From CAZYSK01 sp964649415 (GTDB lineage: Bacteria > Chloroflexota > Anaerolineae > B4-G1), in contig CAZYSK010000053.1 of the NCBI GenBank assembly GCA_964649415.1, forward strand, positions 1 through 41,963: a stretch of 41,963 nt of DNA. Direction: 5' to 3'. The notes beneath the pieces are model-generated. The model worked only from the letters and a program-made list of their open reading frames with translations. It made no database searches and was not told the DNA's origin. Made by a program: the position numbers and the translations under genes. This document shows positions 16,690 to 25,095 of the stretch, piece by piece (position 1 is the first letter of the stretch; each line of letters starts with the position of its first letter).

Positions 16690-17882
16690 CGGGAGACCCA
16701 CGCCGCAGGCTAAGGAAACGGTTGGCGGCCTTGCTCAAGCGCGACAGCTACCGCCGTGTGCGGCCACGCCGTGGAGAGGTCTACGAGGCGACTATTCTGT
16801 CCATCGGCGAACGCGACATGATCGTGGACCTGGAAGCCAAGCGCGACGGCATTGTTCTGCCCAGAGACCTGGAGCTGATAGACGACGAGGAATACGTGGC
16901 CGGCCTGAAGATCGGCGATCATATCCCAGTCGTCGTGCTGAAGACGTGGGGCCATCCCGACGGGATAGTGGTTTCGCTCAACAAGGGGTTGCAGCAGCAG
17001 GACTGGTTGCGGGCGCGCGATCTGTTGGAGAGCGAGGAGGTTGTCGAGGCTGAGGTGGTAGACGTTAACCGCGGGGGCGTGCTAGTCCAATTTGGCCATC
17101 TGCACGGCTTTGTCCCGAATTCGCACCTGACCTCAATTCCCCGCGGCGTACGCGGGAAGCGCCAGCGCGAGGCCAAGCGCGAGTTGGTCGGCCAGACGCC
17201 TTCGCTGGTAGTCATTGAGGTGCAGCAACGCCGTCGGCGGCTGGTCCTCTCGGAGCGCGTTGCCGACCGGCACAGGCGAGAGCGGCTGTTGGAGGAATTG
17301 ACCGAGGGCGACGTCCGAGTTGGCGTCGTGCGCAACCTGGTCGACTTTGGCGCTTTCGTCGACTTGGGAGGCATGGACGGCCTGATCCACATCTCTGAGC
17401 TGGATTCGGGGTACGTGGAGCACCCCAGCGAGGTATTAAGCGCAGGCGACGAGGTTGAGGTCTACGTTCTGGACGTGGATCGAGGCCGGGAGCGTATCGC
17501 GTTGAGCCGCAAGCGGCTGTTGCCGGACCCGTGGCAGCAAGTGGTCCAAGAGCTGCACGTGGACGACGTCGTCGAGGGGACCGTCACAGGCGTAGAGCCT
17601 TACGGGATCTTTGTGGACGTTGGTCAGGGCGTGGATGGTCTGGCGCACGTTTCGGAGGTGAACCGGGGCGAGACGACACTTGCCAGGATCGGTGTGGGTT
17701 GCCCAGTTAGTGTGCGCATTCTGGACATTGACCATTGGCAACAGCGCATATCGCTTCGATTAGAGAGCCTGGGCGCGCGCGATTCTTCCACAGAGACGTG
17801 CGGGGAGACGTCCAGCGACGAAGCGGCCGAGGCAGTTGCGGCACTTGAGGCAGAGAACGTCCCAGAGGTTGAGAATAGTTAA
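16686..17882 (+). CDS. rpsA: S1 RNA-binding domain protein, ribosomal protein bS1-like
   Basis: This 398-aa protein has four S1 domains (about 33-105, 118-190, 200-272 and 285-358). The third and fourth are the most canonical (GVVRNLVDFGAFVDLGG, then GLIHISEL; GTVTGVEPYGIFVDVG, then GLAHVSEV). An acidic tail follows. It probably binds mRNA on the small subunit. GTG 16686 overlaps the TGA of rpsU, indicating coupling. The frame is also open upstream to ATG 16470, but that segment overlaps bS21 and looks noncoding (Ser/Ala/Glu-rich). Whether this is the main bS1 or a paralogue cannot be told here. Confidence 0.82.
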   Translation: MTGDPRRRLRKRLAALLKRDSYRRVRPRRGEVYEATILSIGERDMIVDLEAKRDGIVLPRDLELIDDEEYVAGLKIGDHIPVVVLKTWGHPDGIVVSLNKGLQQQDWLRARDLLESEEVVEAEVVDVNRGGVLVQFGHLHGFVPNSHLTSIPRGVRGKRQREAKRELVGQTPSLVVIEVQQRRRRLVLSERVADRHRRERLLEELTEGDVRVGVVRNLVDFGAFVDLGGMDGLIHISELDSGYVEHPSEVLSAGDEVEVYVLDVDRGRERIALSRKRLLPDPWQQVVQELHVDDVVEGTVTGVEPYGIFVDVGQGVDGLAHVSEVNRGETTLARIGVGCPVSVRILDIDHWQQRISLRLESLGARDSSTETCGETSSDEAAEAVAALEAENVPEVENS

Positions 17883-17894
17883 GAGGAGAAGAGT

Positions 17895-18116
17895 ATGCCT
17901 AAGATCAAGACACACAAGTCCACTTCTAAGCGCTTCCGTCGCACCAAGGGTGGCAAAGGCAAGCTGATGCGCATGAAACAGGGCAAGTCTCACCACCGAA
18001 GCAAGAAGAGCAAGCGAGCTAAGCGCCAATTCGACCACATGATTCCGGTGGAAGCAGCTAGCGTGAAAAGGCGCGTACGCCGCCTAGCGCCCTACATGGA
18101 CAAGAAGCAGAGCTGA
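17895..18116 (+). CDS. rpmI: Ribosomal protein bL35
   Basis: This 73-aa basic protein starts MPKIKTHKSTSKRFRRTK and has the bL35 core GKSHHRSKKSKRAKRQ. AGAGGAGAAG precedes the ATG. It is usually encoded between infC and rplT, but neither is present. It lies 12 bases after the S1 gene and 4 bases before the HPF-like gene. Confidence 0.92.
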   Translation: MPKIKTHKSTSKRFRRTKGGKGKLMRMKQGKSHHRSKKSKRAKRQFDHMIPVEAASVKRRVRRLAPYMDKKQS

Positions 18117-18120
18117 CACG

Positions 18121-18459
18121 ATGATGATGGCAGATTTCACGCTAGAGTTTCGCAACGAAGTCGGCCTTCCGGCCGGCGTGAAGGCTCAGATGAGTTCGGA
18201 AGCGGAGCGGCGACTTCGGGCCTTGCTGGAGGGGCACACCGACATAGTCGGCGCAGAGGTGGCTGTAGAGGAGCTGACCGGCGACACGACGCCCCACATG
18301 TACGAGGTACGGGTGGTGGTGTACATGCGGCCGGAGAGCGTCTTCGCCGTGGAGAAGGCAGAGACAGCTATAGGGGCACTCAAAGGGTCCCTGAGTGCGG
18401 TGGAGCGCCAAGTACGACAGTATCGGGACAGGCTGGGTGAGCCCTGGAAACAACCGTGA
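18121..18459 (+). CDS. HPF/RaiA-like ribosome-associated protein
   Basis: This 112-aa protein resembles hibernation-promoting factor / sigma-54 modulation protein: an N-terminal strand (FTLEFRNEVGLP), a helix (MSSEAERRLRALLEGH), a beta region with EVRVVVYMRPE, and a C-terminal helix AVERQVRQYRDRLGEP. Family members bind 30S subunits and stop translation in stationary phase. There are three successive ATG codons at 18121, 18124 and 18127. It starts 4 bases after bL35, so it is probably translated by coupling. Identity rests on weak similarity; confidence is moderate. Confidence 0.65.
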   Translation: MMMADFTLEFRNEVGLPAGVKAQMSSEAERRLRALLEGHTDIVGAEVAVEELTGDTTPHMYEVRVVVYMRPESVFAVEKAETAIGALKGSLSAVERQVRQYRDRLGEPWKQP

Positions 18460-18474
18460 GGGAGGTGAAGGCGA

Positions 18475-18657
18475 GTGACGAGGAAATGCTTGATTGAGCG
18501 GGAGAAACACAGGAAGTACAAGGTGCAGGTACGCAATCGCTGCAGGCGATGTGGACGCCCACGCGGCTATATACGCAAGTTCGACCTGTGCCGAATATGC
18601 TTCCGTGAGCTGGCTCTGCAGGGATACCTGCCGGGCGTGCGCAAGGCAAGCTGGTGA
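18475..18657 (+). CDS. rpsN: Ribosomal protein uS14, zinc-binding type
   Basis: This 60-aa protein has the type Z pattern C23-x2-C26-x12-C39-x2-C42 and the uS14 motif LCRICFRELALQGYLPGVRKASW split around it. GTG 18475 follows GGGAGGTGAAGG. uS14 is normally in the spc operon between rplE and rpsH; here it closes a run of unrelated small ribosomal protein genes. Confidence 0.92.
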   Translation: MTRKCLIEREKHRKYKVQVRNRCRRCGRPRGYIRKFDLCRICFRELALQGYLPGVRKASW

Positions 18658-18748
18658 GCCGAGCTTGTAGATGATGGACATCATCGGGGAGAGAGCTGGC
18701 CACCGAGAGATCGTTGGGCGCAGTTGTTCAAACAGGGAGGATAGAGAA

Positions 18749-19501
18749 GTGTTTAGGAGCATGAAAGAGCTGGTAGGGTATGCAATCGATGCGGTGGACG
18801 GGGAGATTGGGAAGGTCCACGATTTCTACTTCGATGACCAGGCCTGGAGCGTCCGGTATCTGGTGATCGATACAGGGGGCTGGCTGTCGAGCCGCAAAGT
18901 CCTCGTCGCGCCGCTTGCCCTTGGCATGCCGAAATGGGAATCAAAGGCGCTTCCCGTGAGACTCACGAAGGAGCAAGTAGAGAAAAGCCCGTCCACAGAC
19001 CTGGACAGACCGGTTTCTCGCCAGATGGAAGAGGAACTGTACACGCATTATGGCTGGAAACCATACTGGGGAGGCGCCAGGGGCCGAGCTGCTGCGCGCG
19101 TGATCGAGAAGTCGATGGCAAACGATGCAGAATCATCAGGTGACCTCAACTTGCGGAGTGCAAACGAGCTGATAGGGTATCACATCCAGGCCTCAGATGG
19201 TGAGATCGGCCACACGACGGATTTCATCGTCGACGATGAAGCGTGGGTGATTCGCTACCTCATGGTGGACACAGGCGGCTGGCTGCCTGGCAAGAGGGTT
19301 CTCGTGTCCCCATCTTGGGCCGAGTCGGTGACTTGGCCGGAGAGGAATATCTACGTCGGGATTCCCAGGGAGATGGTCAAGAACAGCCCCGAGTTCGACC
19401 CATCCGCGCCTGTGAATCGGGAATATGAACTCAGGCTGTATGACTATTACGGCCGGCCCAGGTACTGGACAGCGGTCGGGTCGGAGCGATCTCCTCAATG
19501 A
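18749..19501 (+). CDS. Double PRC-barrel domain protein
   Basis: This 250-aa protein contains two PRC-barrel domains in tandem (about 5-95 and 135-225), each with a copy of the pattern ELxGYxIxAxDGEIGxxxDF followed by WxxRYLxxDTGGWL. PRC-barrel domains occur in RimM and in photosynthetic reaction-centre H subunits; stand-alone tandem proteins of this type are often stress related but not characterised. GTG 18749 is chosen because GGGAGG (18735-18740) is 8 bases upstream; the frame is open to 18671. It may be the last gene of the ribosomal cluster or separate (91-base gap). Confidence 0.85.
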   Translation: MFRSMKELVGYAIDAVDGEIGKVHDFYFDDQAWSVRYLVIDTGGWLSSRKVLVAPLALGMPKWESKALPVRLTKEQVEKSPSTDLDRPVSRQMEEELYTHYGWKPYWGGARGRAAARVIEKSMANDAESSGDLNLRSANELIGYHIQASDGEIGHTTDFIVDDEAWVIRYLMVDTGGWLPGKRVLVSPSWAESVTWPERNIYVGIPREMVKNSPEFDPSAPVNREYELRLYDYYGRPRYWTAVGSERSPQ

Positions 19502-19568
19502 ACGAGGCCTTGCCCTGCCCCTGTCAGTGGGGATGCAAGCCATCAGCTCGAAAAGAACAGCCCCCATA

Positions 19569-22538
19569 CTAGCCATCCTTCTCACGATCGCGCCTCTTCC
19601 TCAGCAGCCGCCCGGCCAACGTATCGGCCTCGGCGGCGCTTGGACCAGGCGCTAGATCGGCCCCCTCCCGCCTCGCAGAGGGCCGTTCGGCGGGCCGGGG
19701 CGGCACCTCAGGCCCGGCTGGCAGCCGAGACTCATCTACGGACCTGCCCTCCTCAGCAGTCCCTTCTGCCTGATCACCGGGCCTGCGCTCTTCGGCGCGG
19801 GCCTTGGCCTCGAAGAGGCGGCCCAGCGGCGAGGGAGCCTCGGCCACGGGAAGCGGCCTGCGGCGCGGCAGGCGAGCCATCAGCCAGGCCCTGGCCCGGG
19901 CGAGGTCGCGCCGCCCCAGCACCAGCCGCCGCACGCCCACGTCGAAGGGCAGCAGAAGCGCCGCCAGGCCCAGCAGGTAAGGCCACAGGTCGCGGGTGGT
20001 GCCCTCCCCCCTCAGCGTACGAGCGAAGGCATCGGCCGGCTGCGCCAGCACCTGCCCGCCCCCCAGCCCGGCCAGGCGGGCCAGGTACGCCGGGTCGGCC
20101 TCCAGCGCCGCGTACTCGGGCGAGTAGTCCATCACCCAGCCGGTGGTCAGTGCCACGGCCTGCGATTCCTCCCCCTGCGGAACGTCTCCGGGAGCGCCGT
20201 CTGTGAACCGCATGACGTAGGCGCCCTCCGCGCCGGGCACGAACGCCCCTTCGTATCGGCCTGGTGCAGTCTGCGCAAGCGCCACCTGCACCAACTCCCC
20301 GTCCGGGCCCACCACGTTCACCCGCGCCTCCAGCCCATTGACGAAGGCACCGCCCTCATCCACCGCGTCCACCGTCACGCGCGCCTGCTCCCCGTCCAAC
20401 GCCACCCCCACCTCCACCGGCACGCTGGAACGCACGGGCGTCGTCCAACGCACGGCCTGGCCCCAGAAACGGGAGAACCCATCCCAGGCGACCCACGCCT
20501 GGGCCCAGCGGCCGCTCGCGTCGGACGTCCAGGCCACCGCGCGGCCCAGGCCGTACTGCCAGGCCGCCAGCAATGGATCGTCGAAATGGGTCGAGAGGAT
20601 CACACGCCCGGTCGGCTTGGCCGTGGTGGCCACGTAGCCCGCCAGTTGTGGCACCGCCTCGATGCCGCTCAGGATCGGGCTGACCGCGGTTTGCTGAGGA
20701 TAGAAGGGCTCCTCGACGACGTAGGAGCGCATCGCCAGTTGGGTCTCCTCGGCGAAGATGACCGGCAGATTGGCCGCCCGGTCGGTGAAGTGGTACCGCC
20801 CGTTCCCCAGCGCCGCGATCTGCTCCAGGAAGCGCAGGTCTTCCCCGGCCCCGATGGCAACCGTGCTGAGCGTGATGCCCCGGTCTGCGATCTCCTCCCG
20901 CACCAGTTCGGGCACCCCCTGCTGGTGTTCGGCGTCGGAGCCATCGGCCAGGAGCAGGATGTGACGCACCAAGTTCTCAGAACCGGCCAGGTAACCCAAC
21001 GCCTCTTCCAAGCCCTCGCGCACGTAGATACCACCGCCGCCAGCCTGGAGCCGGATCACCTGCCCGATCACGTCGTCGCGCTGGCTCCCAGGCAGGGGAC
21101 CGATCACGTCCACCGGCCGGTCGTCGAACGCGATGACGGTGATCTCGTCCAGGTCGGTGATCAGTTCGGCCACGCGGGCTGCGGCCTCCCCGGCCAGGCG
21201 TATCTTCTCCACGCCGTCTTCCTCCACCGACATGCTGCCCGACTTGTCAATCACGACGACGATAGACATCGGTGGGAAGCGCTCCAGGTCGTGGATGGTC
21301 ATCTCGACCGGGAGCGTGTCCTCCAGGGGCGTGTCGTACCAGCCCCCCACCCCGTAGGCGTGCGGCCCGCCGACGGCGACCAGACCCCCACCCAGGTCGC
21401 GCACGAAGGACTGGAGCGCGTTCATGGCGCGCGGGCCGATGGCCTGGGCCGGGGTGTCCACCAACACGACGGCCGCGTATTCGGCCAGCGACGCCGGCTC
21501 GGAGGGGAGTGAGCCGGGGGAACGTTCCTCTACTATGAGCCCGGCGGCCTCCAGGGCAACGCGCACGTACTGAGCGCCATCCGCTTCTTCCTCGCTCCCA
21601 GGGGTGGAGACGAGCAGGACGCGAGGCGGTCCCTCGACCAGCGCGAAGGCCGAGAGGGCGTTGTTCTGCGGATAGACGTCGACAGCAGGGGCCAGGTATA
21701 CCCGGAAGGGCACAAACCCAGGCTCCCCGGCCGTGAGGGGTATGGCGAAGGTGTTCGGGCCGCGGTGCAGGCGCACCGGCAGTTGGGCTGCGACCGTGTC
21801 ACCGACCAGCACGGTCATCACAGCCGCCACGCCGTCCGTGGCGTGGGCGGTGACGGAAAGCGTGAACTCCTCGCCCTGGTGCAAGCGGTCGGGAGCGGAG
21901 AGATCAGAGAGCCAGGCCTCCACCCCGCCCTGGTCCTCACCCGAGAGGGAGGGGAGCAGCGGGAGCGCGTCCACCTGGATGCCCTGCGCCTGGGCCAGGC
22001 GCACCGCCTGCTCCGCGTCGCCCAGCGTGGGACGACCGTCGGACAGGACGACCATGCGGCGGGCCGCACCGGAGGGGAAGAGGGCCATCCCCAGGCGAAC
22101 CGCTGCCTCCAGGTCCGTCTGGTGAGTGCGCGGGATAGAGGCGATCTCTCGCAGCGCTGCGGGCTCCGCGCCGGGCACGGCGGCAGCACGCATCATCGGG
22201 CGCTCGACCAGCGCGTCGGCCCCGAAGACGACCAGCGCGGCCCGGTCCTCGGGCCGCATACCGGCCAACGATTCCTCGATGAAGACCAGCGCCCGCTCCT
22301 GCTCCGCCTGGGGGACGCTGTCCGACACGTCCAGCAGGAAGACCACGGCCAGTTCGTCGCCGCCGTGAACAGACTGCACGCCGGCCAGGCTGAGAACAAC
22401 CAGCACCACGATCAAGCAGCGCAGGAGCAGCGCCGCCCAACTCCGCCCGCGCCCGTAGCGGCCCTTCGGCCGGCCCAGGTAGGCGAAGTAGGGAATGAGC
22501 GCTAGTAGTAGCAAGAACAGAGACTGTGTGAAAGCCAT
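19569..22538 (-). CDS. Membrane protein with two VWA domains and a glutamine-amidotransferase-like domain
   Basis: This 989-aa protein starts with two membrane helices (about 5-22 and 33-55). A first VWA domain follows with MIDAS DVSDS (about 66-230). Next come beta-rich regions, a class I glutamine-amidotransferase-like fold (about 310-420, RVLLVSTPG, then GGGLVAVGGPHAYG), a second VWA domain with DKSGS (about 425-600), and a C-terminal helix near 865. A Pro/Arg/Glu-rich tail ends the protein. This is the layout of large BatA/DUF1355-like proteins of MoxR-VWA clusters, thought to act in metal-dependent protein assembly outside the membrane. The start ATG has no strong Shine-Dalgarno. The BatA-like gene at 23030 and the MoxR and DUF58 genes further upstream are likely partners. 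Confidence 0.85.
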   Translation of the reverse strand: MAFTQSLFLLLLALIPYFAYLGRPKGRYGRGRSWAALLLRCLIVVLVVLSLAGVQSVHGGDELAVVFLLDVSDSVPQAEQERALVFIEESLAGMRPEDRAALVVFGADALVERPMMRAAAVPGAEPAALREIASIPRTHQTDLEAAVRLGMALFPSGAARRMVVLSDGRPTLGDAEQAVRLAQAQGIQVDALPLLPSLSGEDQGGVEAWLSDLSAPDRLHQGEEFTLSVTAHATDGVAAVMTVLVGDTVAAQLPVRLHRGPNTFAIPLTAGEPGFVPFRVYLAPAVDVYPQNNALSAFALVEGPPRVLLVSTPGSEEEADGAQYVRVALEAAGLIVEERSPGSLPSEPASLAEYAAVVLVDTPAQAIGPRAMNALQSFVRDLGGGLVAVGGPHAYGVGGWYDTPLEDTLPVEMTIHDLERFPPMSIVVVIDKSGSMSVEEDGVEKIRLAGEAAARVAELITDLDEITVIAFDDRPVDVIGPLPGSQRDDVIGQVIRLQAGGGGIYVREGLEEALGYLAGSENLVRHILLLADGSDAEHQQGVPELVREEIADRGITLSTVAIGAGEDLRFLEQIAALGNGRYHFTDRAANLPVIFAEETQLAMRSYVVEEPFYPQQTAVSPILSGIEAVPQLAGYVATTAKPTGRVILSTHFDDPLLAAWQYGLGRAVAWTSDASGRWAQAWVAWDGFSRFWGQAVRWTTPVRSSVPVEVGVALDGEQARVTVDAVDEGGAFVNGLEARVNVVGPDGELVQVALAQTAPGRYEGAFVPGAEGAYVMRFTDGAPGDVPQGEESQAVALTTGWVMDYSPEYAALEADPAYLARLAGLGGGQVLAQPADAFARTLRGEGTTRDLWPYLLGLAALLLPFDVGVRRLVLGRRDLARARAWLMARLPRRRPLPVAEAPSPLGRLFEAKARAEERRPGDQAEGTAEEGRSVDESRLPAGPEVPPRPAERPSARREGADLAPGPSAAEADTLAGRLLRKRRDREKDG

Positions 22539-22566
22539 TTGATTCCCAGTCAGAAGAGGCTATAAT
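22539..22566 (+). promoter_or_regulatory. Promoter for the YgiT-type zinc-finger gene
   Basis: TTGATT (22539-22544) and TATAAT (22561-22566) are 16 bases apart. The promoter points away from the VWA gene, whose start codon touches the -35 box. Confidence 0.6.
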
Positions 22567-22657
22567 GAAGCCACAGGTTCGCTTTTGACACCACTATCTA
22601 CATTCCAGCTCCACCGAAATGGCTCGACCGGCGTACACGAGCCCCGAGGCAAAAGCA

Positions 22658-22936
22658 ATGAGCGAGCAAGCATTTGAATGTCACTTCTGCGGCGGCAAGG
22701 TGACCGCACAGCAAATCAACGTTATGCGACACTGGAAAGGTCGCTACATCCTCATCGAAGAAGTCCCTGCGTACGTCTGCACCCAGTGCGGTGAACAGTA
22801 CTACGATGGCGTCGTTGCCGAAGCCATGGACCAGATCATGCAAGCATCTGAGACAACACTCAGCCCCAAACGACAGACTTCGGAAGTCTACAAGCACTGC
22901 TTTGCTTGCAGAATTACGCCAAAAAGAGTGGTTTGA
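22658..22936 (+). CDS. YgiT/MqsA-type zinc-finger protein (orphan antitoxin-like)
   Basis: The product has two CxxC pairs (ECHFCGG and VCTQCGEQYYDG) around a short beta region, the zinc-finger fold of MqsA/YgiT antitoxin N-termini. In such systems the finger is followed by a DNA-binding domain or paired with a small toxin; neither is visible here. ATG 22658 gives the normal short N-terminus of the family; ATG 22619 would add 13 residues. The last 20 or so codons come from a palindromic element (22875-22973), so the original 3' end seems to have been replaced. It is the only + strand gene between two VWA genes. Confidence 0.7.
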   Translation: MSEQAFECHFCGGKVTAQQINVMRHWKGRYILIEEVPAYVCTQCGEQYYDGVVAEAMDQIMQASETTLSPKRQTSEVYKHCFACRITPKRVV

Positions 22937-22973
22937 AGCCTGAGCATATCGTTCTCGTAGACTTCCGAAGTCT
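22875..22973. mobile_element. 99-bp palindrome-bounded element (MITE-like)
   Basis: AGACTTCGGAAGTCT (22875-22889) and AGACTTCCGAAGTCT (22959-22973) bound the element. Each is itself an interrupted palindrome, and with flanking bases they form a 20-base inverted repeat pair. The 5' end lies inside the zinc-finger gene and supplies its last codons and stop. No transposase is present. Confidence 0.5.
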
Positions 22974-23029
22974 TGACGCTTAGCGACCGAATCTTCCCCA
23001 TTCCCCCTCCCAATCTCTCTGTCCCCCTG

Positions 23030-24988
23030 TCACCTTGTCCCCCCGCCCCCCTGCCCCACAAAATACACCCACCACTCAGCGCCAAGCACCCCCAGGGCAG
23101 CGACAGCCAACCAGGGCCAGAACTCGCGGCGTCCCTCCTCCTGACGCGTCACAGCTTGCAGCTCCGCCTGGCCTACCCGCACCGCCTCACGGGGCGCGAT
23201 GTCTGACTCGTCCTCGTCAAACAGGTTGACGGCCACAGGGGTGGATTCCAGAAGCTGCCCGTCTTTGTCGAACTGCTCGACCAGGTAGACGCCGAGCCGG
23301 TCGGTGGCCGCGAAGGCGGGTGGCTGTGCACCCAGCGGGAGCGCGTGCCGGGCACCGTCCGGCGTGGTGACGACTATGTCCGCCGCCTCGGGATCAGGCT
23401 GAACGGAGATCAGGTCGCCGGCGCGAAGCAGCGCCGGGAGCCCGCTCCCTCCGATGCCACCGCCGTCTGTTGACAACAGCCATTCTACCAGGTTGGCCGT
23501 GAGGACCGGGAACGCGATCTGCAGCGGCAGGTCGGAATCGCGAAGGTCGAAGGTCAGGACGGCCAGGCGCCCACCGGGCCGCTCGGCCACGAAAAGCAGC
23601 GGGCCACCTTCAGCCTCGACCAGCACCCGCGCCGCGGGGGGCGGCTCCATCGCGCGCGCCTGCAGGACGTGGACGTCACCCAGGTCCACGTACCGCAGCA
23701 GCGGGTCGTCGCTGGCGACGCGGACGATGGCCGTGCCTGTGAAGGCTGCGCCCACAGCCAGTGGCAGGGCCTCATCCTCCCCCGGCCCCCTCGCCAGGGA
23801 GACGGAGGCCGGCGGGCCGATCAGCCACAGGTTGCCTGCCGCAAGCGTGCCCGTGACCACCCCATCGGTGACGATGAGGTCGTAGCCACCCTCTGTCCCG
23901 GCTGGCGCCGGTGGCATGGGCACGTCCGGAGCGGCGCGCGCCAACTCGACGCTCGGCAACGCGCCCAGCGCCCGCTCCAGAAAGAGATTGCCCTCGGAGA
24001 CGAGGAGCACCCGGCCGCCCGCCGGCGGGGCGTGGACCGCCCACGCCACGTCGTCGAGGGGCAGCACGTCCACGCTCCCCTCATCGCCATCGAAGGCCAT
24101 GCGCGCCTGCAGGACTTGCAGGTCGTAGGGCAGATCGGAGAGCGTCAGGTCGGCGCTTCCCTGGGCCGGGACACGCAGGCGACGCGCGTCGAAGAGGCGG
24201 CCGTTGGCGGAGAACTCGATCAGGGGCTCGGCGTCCGCTTCGCCCTTATTGACTACACGAAGGAACGCTTGCGGACCCGCCGCTCCTTCGCGCGTCGCCA
24301 GCGCGGTGATCGCCAGGTTGTTGCCATCGCCGGACGAACGATCAACGTCCGCCGCCACTCCGACGAAACGCACATCGCCGGGCAAGGGCGGCAGCGTCTC
24401 CGGCAACGCGCCGTCGGAGATGATGAGCGCGCGGGCACCCTCCACACCGCTCATGCCCGCCGCCGCCAACGCGAAAGCGGCATCCCAATCGGCGGGGCCG
24501 TCCGTCGGCGCGGCATCATCCAGCGCGCGGCGCAGGAGCGCCCGGTCGCCCGTCGCCGAGGCCAGCACCTGGGGCTGTGGCCCGACGGCGATGATGGTCG
24601 CCGCGTCGCCCGCACCCAGCCCGGCGACGATCTCGCGCGCCGCGAGACGCCCCGCCTCAAAGCGCGTGGGCACGACGTCGCGCGCCTGCATGCTGGCGGA
24701 GGCGTCCAGCAGGATGACCACGCTGCCGCTGACGGCGGTCGTGGTGGGCACGAAGGGCCGGGCCAGCGACAGCGTCAGGAGCGCCAGGACGAGCAACTGC
24801 AGGAGCATAAGCAGGTTGCGCCGCAGGCGCTGCCAGGGCGCGTTGGCCTCCCGGTCTCGCAGCAGCCGCTGCCACAGCAGCGTGCTGGACACGAGCACGT
24901 CGCGCCGCCGCAGCTTGAGCATGTAGAGCAGGATGAGCGGTACGCTCAGGGCGGCGAAGGCTAGGGAGAGGGGAGTTAGGAAAGACAT
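23030..24988 (-). CDS. BatA-like membrane protein with VWA domain
   Basis: This 652-aa protein starts with the BatA N-terminal domain (LSLAFAALSVPLILLYMLK, then RRRDVLVSSTLLWQ), a second helix (about 60-80), and a VWA domain (about 88-215) whose MIDAS reads DASAS. Beta-rich domains follow, with a C-terminal membrane helix (about 625-645). Such proteins work with MoxR ATPases and DUF58 proteins in envelope or metal-related assembly. The last residues (VGQGGGGTR) are encoded by a C-rich low-complexity tract, suggesting the 3' end was altered by repeat sequence. The BNR lipoprotein gene is upstream. Confidence 0.85.
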   Translation of the reverse strand: MSFLTPLSLAFAALSVPLILLYMLKLRRRDVLVSSTLLWQRLLRDREANAPWQRLRRNLLMLLQLLVLALLTLSLARPFVPTTTAVSGSVVILLDASASMQARDVVPTRFEAGRLAAREIVAGLGAGDAATIIAVGPQPQVLASATGDRALLRRALDDAAPTDGPADWDAAFALAAAGMSGVEGARALIISDGALPETLPPLPGDVRFVGVAADVDRSSGDGNNLAITALATREGAAGPQAFLRVVNKGEADAEPLIEFSANGRLFDARRLRVPAQGSADLTLSDLPYDLQVLQARMAFDGDEGSVDVLPLDDVAWAVHAPPAGGRVLLVSEGNLFLERALGALPSVELARAAPDVPMPPAPAGTEGGYDLIVTDGVVTGTLAAGNLWLIGPPASVSLARGPGEDEALPLAVGAAFTGTAIVRVASDDPLLRYVDLGDVHVLQARAMEPPPAARVLVEAEGGPLLFVAERPGGRLAVLTFDLRDSDLPLQIAFPVLTANLVEWLLSTDGGGIGGSGLPALLRAGDLISVQPDPEAADIVVTTPDGARHALPLGAQPPAFAATDRLGVYLVEQFDKDGQLLESTPVAVNLFDEDESDIAPREAVRVGQAELQAVTRQEEGRREFWPWLAVAALGVLGAEWWVYFVGQGGGGTR

Positions 24989-25080
24989 AGGAAATCAGAG
25001 AATGACAAATTAGAAAATGACAAATGAACAAATGGGCAAATCAGCAAATGGGCAAATCAGCAAATCACAAAGCCGGCAAA
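24989..25080 (+). repeat. CAAATG-type low-complexity repeat
   Basis: The units ACAAATGA, GGCAAATCA and GCAAATGG recur. The sequence is the inverse complement of the CATTTGT array at 32690-32757, so the two lie in opposite orientation on either side of the DGR region. Confidence 0.6.
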
Positions 25081-25095
25081 TCGGCGCTTGTCTCC

